A stretch of DNA of 48,726 bases. Source: an uncultured Candidatus Melainabacteria bacterium (lineage in GTDB: Bacteria > Cyanobacteriota > Vampirovibrionia > Gastranaerophilales > Gastranaerophilaceae). Shown here in pieces: positions 44,339 through 48,726 of the stretch (positions within the stretch are counted from its first letter, which is position 1; each line of letters begins with the position of its first letter). The stretch is taken from positions 1-48,726 of the forward strand of contig CASLVD010000006.1 of the NCBI GenBank assembly GCA_949398305.1. The letters are read 5' to 3'. The notes beneath the pieces were generated by a model. The model had not been told where the DNA came from, searched no databases, and was given only the letters and a program-made list of their open reading frames with translations. The position numbers and the translations under genes are program-made.

Positions 44339-44563
44339 ATGTCTATTATTGTTGAATTAAAAAAGGTTTTATTGGATGTTAATGTCAGCTTAAGCGAGTT
44401 GGCGCAAAGTCTTGGCAAACGACTTAGTAAACCATATTCAATGCAAAACCTTTCTAATAAATTACGTAACGAAACTATTACTCACCGTGAGATGCTTATA
44501 ATAGCTGATATTTTGGGGTATGAATTAAAATTTGTCAGAAAAAATGAACAAAATAAGTTATAA
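44339..44563 (+). CDS. Small HTH regulator
   Basis: A 74-aa protein of the same type as the 24955 regulator: charged first helix, SLSELAQSLGKRL, NLSNKLRNETITHREMLIIADILGYELKF. ATG 44339 is chosen over ATG 44327 because GGAG lies 6 bases ahead of it. It is divergent from the 44230 pseudopilin gene. Probable local regulator with its own operator. Confidence 0.8.
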   Translation: MSIIVELKKVLLDVNVSLSELAQSLGKRLSKPYSMQNLSNKLRNETITHREMLIIADILGYELKFVRKNEQNKL

Positions 44564-44622
44564 TTGTATAAATTTCCAAAAAAATGTATAATTAAATGGC
44601 ATAGTATAGTGAGGTAAGAATT

Positions 44623-45894
44623 GTGGCTGTTGATAAGATGGAACTTTTAAAACGTTACAAAGAGTTAAAGGCTCAAGGGGTTAATATTACTCTTATGGAG
44701 CTTAAAAAACAAATGGACTCCTCTCCGGAGGAGGTAGGGGTAAATATTGCTGAAACCTCAAATGCAACAACAGTTGAAGCTCCAGCAAGGTCAGGTTTTA
44801 GTGCGTTAAATTCTCAGTCTGAACCGCAGGCGCAATCTTCGACTTGGACAACTTCTTACTATTCGCAAACAGAACAAATTGCAACGCCTGAATCGTATTC
44901 AGGAAATATTTCAACAGAACCTGTTCAAAATTCAACATATTCAGATAATTTTAACGCAAATTTCTCATGGAGTGCTCCGGCGCAGGCTGAAACCCCGGCT
45001 TCTATAACTAAACCTCAGCCGGTTGATGTGATGCCAAAAGAAGTTAATAATGATCCTGCGAAATATTGTTTAATCGGTTATCCATTAGGACATTCATTGT
45101 CAACTTTTATTCATAAAGCAGGCTTTAAAAGTCTTGATTTGAATTCAACTTATGATATTCTTGAAACCCCGCCGAATAGTCTTGTAGATAGGATTAAATA
45201 TCTGAAATCTAATAATTTTGCAGGTTTTAATGTTACTATTCCGTTGAAGCTGCCTGTTACGTTATTTTTAGATGAGGTTGATTCTTCAGCTGATGTTGTA
45301 GGTGCAGTGAATACTGTTGTGATTAACCCTGATAAAACAATGAAAGGTTATAATACGGATGTAATAGGATTTAGGAATGCAATTCCTGATGATATAATTC
45401 TAGCAGGAAAAGTTGCCGGTGTGCTTGGAACAGGCGGGGCTGCGCGTGCGGCGATTACTGCACTTGCTCAAGCTCAAGTGAGAAAAATAAAAGTTTATAC
45501 AAGAAATATCCCGAACTGTTCGGAACTTATGACATTTTTGCGTTCAAAATTTCCGCTTGTGGAATTTGAAGTTTATCAAATTGAGCGTATAAGAGATTTA
45601 TCTGATATTGATATTTTAGTAAACACAACCCCGATCGGTATGCAAGGGCGTGCAGCAGATTTAACCCCTGTTGAAGAACCCGAATTGAGAACACTTCCGA
45701 TGGGTGCAATTGTTTATGATGTAATTTATAACCCGAAAAAGACTGTTTTATTAAAGTTAGCAGAAAAAAACGGTTATAGAATAATTAATGGTGTTGATAT
45801 GTTTATACATCAAGCGCTTGCAGCAGAACAAATTTGGACAGGTAAAACTCCTGATTTTAAAGATATGAAAATTGCGGCTTTAGAAAATTTGTAA
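44623..45894 (+). CDS. aroE: Shikimate dehydrogenase with a long N-terminal extension
   Basis: Reduces 3-dehydroshikimate with NADPH in the aromatic pathway. The enzyme domain starts near residue 147 (YCLIGYPLGHSLS). It has the catalytic Lys K209 (NVTIPLK), D246 (YNTDVIGF), the NADP-loop VLGTGGAARAA near 267 and a C-terminal MFIHQALAAEQIWTG. About 146 residues precede it: a charged helix (1-32) and a Ser/Thr/Gln/Pro-rich linker. AroE is normally about 270-290 aa, so the extension is unusual. The start is GTG at 44623, with GAGG upstream. Confidence 0.92.
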   Translation: MAVDKMELLKRYKELKAQGVNITLMELKKQMDSSPEEVGVNIAETSNATTVEAPARSGFSALNSQSEPQAQSSTWTTSYYSQTEQIATPESYSGNISTEPVQNSTYSDNFNANFSWSAPAQAETPASITKPQPVDVMPKEVNNDPAKYCLIGYPLGHSLSTFIHKAGFKSLDLNSTYDILETPPNSLVDRIKYLKSNNFAGFNVTIPLKLPVTLFLDEVDSSADVVGAVNTVVINPDKTMKGYNTDVIGFRNAIPDDIILAGKVAGVLGTGGAARAAITALAQAQVRKIKVYTRNIPNCSELMTFLRSKFPLVEFEVYQIERIRDLSDIDILVNTTPIGMQGRAADLTPVEEPELRTLPMGAIVYDVIYNPKKTVLLKLAEKNGYRIINGVDMFIHQALAAEQIWTGKTPDFKDMKIAALENL

Positions 45895-45914
45895 ATTAAA
45901 GGTTTTAAATAAAT

Positions 45915-45973
45915 GTCACTCCGGACTTGATCCGGAGTCTGTAAAATAGATTCTGAATCAAGTTCAGAATGAC
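45915..45973. repeat. Paired palindromic (REP/MITE-like) repeat
   Basis: GTCA and TGAC ends enclose two hairpins: ACTCCGGA-CTTGA-TCCGGAGT (45918-45938) and ATTCTGAA-TCAAG-TTCAGAAT (45950-45970). The repeat lies between convergent aroE and bioB and resembles palindromic elements dispersed in many bacterial genomes. It could help end transcription, though no T run follows on the plus strand. A worn half copy lies at 28535-28556. Confidence 0.75.
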
Positions 45974-46013
45974 AAAATTTTTGCATATATTTACTTCTTT
46001 GTTAGAGAGAGTT

Positions 46014-46937
46014 TTATATCAGTGTTTTACCTAATTTCTTAACTGTTTCAATATCATCTTTTGGTTCTTTGCCAATGGTAGTTAAGTAATTTCCGATTAA
46101 AATTCCTTCAACACAAGTTTTTAGTGCAAGTTCCTGGTTTTCTTGTGACAGTTTCATTCTTCCGCCGCAAAAACGGATTACGGCTTTTGGGTTTGCAATC
46201 TTAAATACTGCAATTGTTCGTAAAATATTTTCTTCATCAATTTTGTTATGGTAATTTTCAAACGGGGTTTCAGGAATCGGCATTAAAATATTAATTGGGA
46301 TTGAATCCGGTTCAATTTCAGCAAGTTCCATTGCCATTTCAATACGTTGTTCGATGCTTTCGCCCATTCCTAAAATAACACCGCAGCAAAGTTCCATTCC
46401 GTATTTTTTAACAAGTTTACAGGTATTGATTCTGTCCTCATATGTATGTGTTGTGCAAACTTCCGGATAGTATGAACGGCAGGTGTTAATATTGTGATGG
46501 AATCTTTTTAAACCCGCTTCCGCAAGCTGTTTTGCCTGATCTTCATTTAAAATCCCGATTGAGGCGCAAGAATTTAATCCTTCTTCATTGATTTTTTTAA
46601 TCATTTCAAGCTCAATTGCAAAATCACGTCCCTCATCAGGTGTTTTTCCGCTTGTAACAATTGCAAATCGGGAAACGTGGTTTGCTTTAGATTCTTTAGC
46701 TGTCTTTATAACTTCATCAACTTCAACTAATGGGTATGATTCAATATTTGTGCAGTAATGAGAACTTTGTGCACAATATTTACAATTTTGTGAACATTTG
46801 CCGTTTCTTGCGTTGATTAATGAACAAAATTCAATGTTATTTGACATATATTTTGATGATTCTTTTAATAGTTCATCAAGGGGTAAATTATATAATTTTA
46901 GTAAATCTTCTTTTGTGTAACTTATAGTACTATTCAT
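46014..46937 (-). CDS. bioB: Biotin synthase
   Basis: Radical SAM enzyme inserting sulfur into dethiobiotin. The SAM cluster is C48, C52 and C55 (CSQNCKYC), within GKCSQNCKYCAQSSHY, and later Cys/Arg residues for the second cluster are present (HHNINTCRSYY, RFCGGR). At 307 aa it is slightly shorter than most. AAGGAG precedes the ATG. No other bio gene is in the window. Confidence 0.95.
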   Translation of the reverse strand: MNSTISYTKEDLLKLYNLPLDELLKESSKYMSNNIEFCSLINARNGKCSQNCKYCAQSSHYCTNIESYPLVEVDEVIKTAKESKANHVSRFAIVTSGKTPDEGRDFAIELEMIKKINEEGLNSCASIGILNEDQAKQLAEAGLKRFHHNINTCRSYYPEVCTTHTYEDRINTCKLVKKYGMELCCGVILGMGESIEQRIEMAMELAEIEPDSIPINILMPIPETPFENYHNKIDEENILRTIAVFKIANPKAVIRFCGGRMKLSQENQELALKTCVEGILIGNYLTTIGKEPKDDIETVKKLGKTLI

Positions 46938-46958
46938 ATCCCGTTCTCCTTTTATATG

Positions 46959-46987
46959 ATATTAGCGCGGGCAAAGTCCTGTGTCAA
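46959..46987 (-). promoter_or_regulatory. Promoter of bioB
   Basis: Minus strand: TTGACA (46982-46987), 17-bp spacer, TAATAT (46959-46964), about 22 bp before the start codon. The strong match fits a regulated gene, but I see no clear BirA-type palindrome. Confidence 0.75.
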
Positions 46988-47029
46988 TTTTATTGTGCGT
47001 ATGATAAAATAAATGAAAAGGAGAAACTT

Positions 47030-47842
47030 ATGGCAGGAATTTTAAATATACAATTAAAACCAACTCTTGGTGATAAGCAAATTAATCTTAAAAAAGTTGA
47101 GCATTTTATCAAAAAATATTCTGATAAAAAACTTGATTTAGTAGTCTTGCCGGAATTTTTCTCAACAGGTGTTCATCACGAATCTTTTTTAAACGCACCG
47201 GAAGATGAAAACGGTGGAGAAACGATTGCTGCGGTTTGTGAATTGGCAAAAAAATATAATACCAATATTATTGCCGGAACTGTTATAGAAAAATCAGGTG
47301 AAAAACTTTATAACACTTCATTTTCGATAAATAGAAACGGTGAAATTATTGAGAAATATCGTAAAATTCACCTGTTTAATTATATGGGCGGAACAGAAGG
47401 CGATAGGATTACACCTGGAGAAAGGTATGTTGTTGCAGAATTTGATTTCGCAAAAGTCGGGATTGCAATCTGTTTTGATATGAGATATCCTCAGCATTAC
47501 CGTAAGCTTACACAAATGGGGGCAGAAATAATTGTCTTGCCGACCGCGTGGATTGTGCCAAATGAGGTTTATCAAGATAAAGAAGCTTTAGCTTTTGCGC
47601 AGGATACCTGGATTGCAATGAATAAAACACGAGCTTATGATAATTTGGTATACCTTGTATCTTGTAACCAAACAGGTCAAGTAAATAATGAATTCGGCGG
47701 CATTGGAAACTCTGTAATTGTTGCGCCGACTTCTCAAATTCTTGCAAATGCAAAAGAAGAACAAACCGCAGTTTATGCTGATATAGATTTGGAAATCGTA
47801 AAATACTATAAATCAATTTATCCGATTGCCAATATAGATTAA
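47030..47842 (+). CDS. Nitrilase-superfamily carbon-nitrogen hydrolase
   Basis: Amidase-type enzyme with the Glu-Lys-Cys triad: E42 in VVLPEFF, K112 in EKYRKIHLF and C148 in GIAICFDMRYP. At 270 aa it is a bare single-domain member, cytoplasmic, with no glutaminase or NAD-synthetase partner domain. The exact substrate (omega-amide, carbamoyl compound or other) is not readable from sequence. AAGGAG precedes the ATG. It is divergent from bioB and convergent with a pseudopilin gene. Confidence 0.88.
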   Translation: MAGILNIQLKPTLGDKQINLKKVEHFIKKYSDKKLDLVVLPEFFSTGVHHESFLNAPEDENGGETIAAVCELAKKYNTNIIAGTVIEKSGEKLYNTSFSINRNGEIIEKYRKIHLFNYMGGTEGDRITPGERYVVAEFDFAKVGIAICFDMRYPQHYRKLTQMGAEIIVLPTAWIVPNEVYQDKEALAFAQDTWIAMNKTRAYDNLVYLVSCNQTGQVNNEFGGIGNSVIVAPTSQILANAKEEQTAVYADIDLEIVKYYKSIYPIANID

Positions 47843-47865
47843 GAGGAAAAATAAGTATTGTAAAA

Positions 47866-48570
47866 TCATTTTTTCTTATGTAAATAATTCATGTTTCCAA
47901 AGTTTAAAACGTAATATGCACATCCAGACCCGTTTTGATCTAATTTACATGTTTTATTGTATTCATAAAGAGTGCCCGGCGCTCCCATTGGTACTAATCC
48001 TCGTTGTGTATATTCAAATAAGAATACATCTTTCCCATATATATTAGGTTTACTTGGGCCATTTGTGTCAATATTGAATTGGATTAATGTATCAGGGTTT
48101 TCTTTAGTACCTGTTGTGGGTTGCCACATGACAGTACTTCCATTTAATAGCATAACTTTATATTTATAAGGTTCTTTATTATAATCTTGTAGTGGTTTTA
48201 AATTTAAATGTTTGTAACTTTTCCCTATACATTTGTATTCTTCATCGAATGTACCGCAATCTAATGCGAATTTCATAAAAGGTCTTAAATTTTCTGTTAT
48301 TTTTAGTGTTAATTTTGACCATTCATCATAACGATCTTGGTTTGAAGATGCTATATCCATATATACCCAGCCTTCGACATCTCCGTATTCTTCTTCTGCC
48401 ATTCTTACAGCTTGCGATATTATAGATTGGGTTTCTCTTAGTTGGCTTATAGTTTTTTTCTCAAAGTTATTTTGGATTAAGTTAGGAATAGTAATTGCCG
48501 CGACCACGCCGATGATGCCGAGAGTTATTAAAACTTCAGCTAATGTAAAACCAAATTTATGTTTTTTCAT
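47866..48570 (-). CDS. Type IV pseudopilin
   Basis: A 234-aa pilin-like protein with leader MKKHKFG and FTLAEVLITLGIIGVVAAITI. It is a close paralogue of 43562-44230 (both have SQLxETQSIISQ, VRMAEEEYGD and a C-terminal CAYYxLNFGNMNYL), with IDTNGPSKPNIYGKDVF as its shared motif. ATG 48570 follows AGAGGT; a longer reading from 48633 adds an unlikely leader. It is divergent from the partial HTH gene at 48679 across 108 bp. Confidence 0.9.
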   Translation of the reverse strand: MKKHKFGFTLAEVLITLGIIGVVAAITIPNLIQNNFEKKTISQLRETQSIISQAVRMAEEEYGDVEGWVYMDIASSNQDRYDEWSKLTLKITENLRPFMKFALDCGTFDEEYKCIGKSYKHLNLKPLQDYNKEPYKYKVMLLNGSTVMWQPTTGTKENPDTLIQFNIDTNGPSKPNIYGKDVFLFEYTQRGLVPMGAPGTLYEYNKTCKLDQNGSGCAYYVLNFGNMNYLHKKK

Positions 48571-48605
48571 ATTTTTACCTCTATTACGAAATATTAAAAA
48601 TATTA

Positions 48606-48625
48606 TAATATACTTGAATATATTA
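48606..48625. promoter_or_regulatory. Imperfect 20-bp palindrome in the 48.6-kb module
   Basis: Sixteen of 20 positions are symmetric (TAATATA ... TATATTA). It covers the pseudopilin -10 box and the bases below it. Confidence 0.5.
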
Positions 48626-48648
48626 CAATGCAATTAAAAAATTGTCAA
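48620..48648 (-). promoter_or_regulatory. Promoter of the 47866-48570 pseudopilin
   Basis: Minus strand: TTGACA (48643-48648), 17-bp spacer, TAATAT (48620-48625). The -35 overlaps a plus-strand TTGTCA (48642-48647), the possible -35 of the HTH gene, as in the 17-kb module. Confidence 0.7.
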
Positions 48649-48666
48649 TATAGTTTAATCTCACTT

Positions 48667-48672
48667 TATAAT
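48667..48672 (+). promoter_or_regulatory. -10 box of the partial HTH gene, leaderless spacing
   Basis: Consensus TATAAT ending 6 bases before ATG 48679, without a ribosome site. The possible -35 is TTGTCA (48642-48647), 19 bp away. Confidence 0.6.
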
Positions 48673-48678
48673 AAAAGA

Positions 48679-48726
48679 ATGATTATTATAAAATTATATG
48701 ATTTAGTATGGCGACATAAGGTGCGC
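48679..48726 (+). CDS. HTH regulator, 3' part outside the window
   Basis: Sixteen codons (MIIIKLYDLVWRHKVR) run off the window end. They align with the first residues of the 17204 regulator (MIKINLRELMWEKNIS), with M-I, L-x-(D/E)-L and W in register. The position, 108 bp from a divergent pseudopilin start, matches the other modules, so I call a fifth regulator gene despite the short sequence. Confidence 0.65.
   Translation, partial: MIIIKLYDLVWRHKVR

Noticed and set aside
1-48726. tRNA, rRNA, CRISPR array, insertion sequence or prophage
   Set aside because: I looked for tRNA-like T-arms, regularly spaced repeats, transposase motifs and phage genes on both strands by eye and saw none. A dedicated tRNA scan could still find one.

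Overview
This window reads as a chromosomal stretch of an AT-rich, diderm, non-photosynthetic bacterium. My best guess is the gut Melainabacteria/Vampirovibrionia (Gastranaerophilales) branch next to Cyanobacteria. Reasons: low GC, genes for outer-membrane lipid export (LptC-like and LptA-like), a Clp N-domain protein whose last third resembles cyanobacterial ClpC, and many small type IV pseudopilins with a near-identical N-terminal helix. The taxon is inferred, not proven. I see no rRNA, tRNA, CRISPR array, transposase or prophage.

Layout. 1-817: the 3' part of a pseudopilin gene behind a poly-G tract. 861-7931 (minus): sensor kinase, hpt, tilS, a six-repeat Clp-N protein, DUF1292 protein, ruvX, a large unknown protein and a lone ClpX-type zinc finger. 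8049-9702 (plus): TPR lipoprotein, lgt and a 50-aa ORF. 9774-16203 (minus): an unknown protein, an MraY/WecA-type transferase, glyA, unknowns, an NagZ-like hydrolase and a secreted GxSxG hydrolase. 17436-24081 (plus): comF, a small unknown, capA-like, a radical SAM/hexapeptide fusion and gyrA. 25987-28534: PC4-like gene and priA. 28574-31078 (minus): pcrA. 31163-33274 (plus): DprA-like Rossmann, HEAT-like and EF-hand proteins. 34366-37671 (minus): secF, secD and dapA. 37805-43558 (plus): lptC-like, lptA-like, TPR, dprA and topA. 44623-45894: aroE. 46014-46937 (minus): bioB. 47030-47842: nitrilase-family gene.

The striking feature is a module scattered among these housekeeping genes. Five times (near 17.1, 24.9, 34.0, 44.3 and 48.6 kb) a minus-strand pseudopilin gene lies back-to-back with a plus-strand gene for a ~65-80 aa HTH protein, with an intergenic gap of 106-111 bp each time. 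In four gaps the pseudopilin has a TTGACA box, exactly 17 bp, then an A/T-rich -10. A repeat particular to that module (perfect palindromes of 26 and 32 bp in two cases) lies on or beside it. Three of the HTH genes have a -10-like hexamer ending exactly 6 nt before ATG, suggesting leaderless mRNAs. I infer a family of self-contained regulator/pilin switches, each with its own operator.

Pseudopilin leaders, upstream of the predicted prepilin-peptidase site, look unusually changeable. One has a 9-G tract that puts its start out of frame with FTLAE (10 G would restore it), one follows a G tract of at least 12, and one carries a GC-rich 102-bp in-frame insertion between two FTLAE copies. With comF, dprA and a second DprA-like protein also present, the pilins may serve DNA uptake, adhesion or surface variation; the sequence does not say which.
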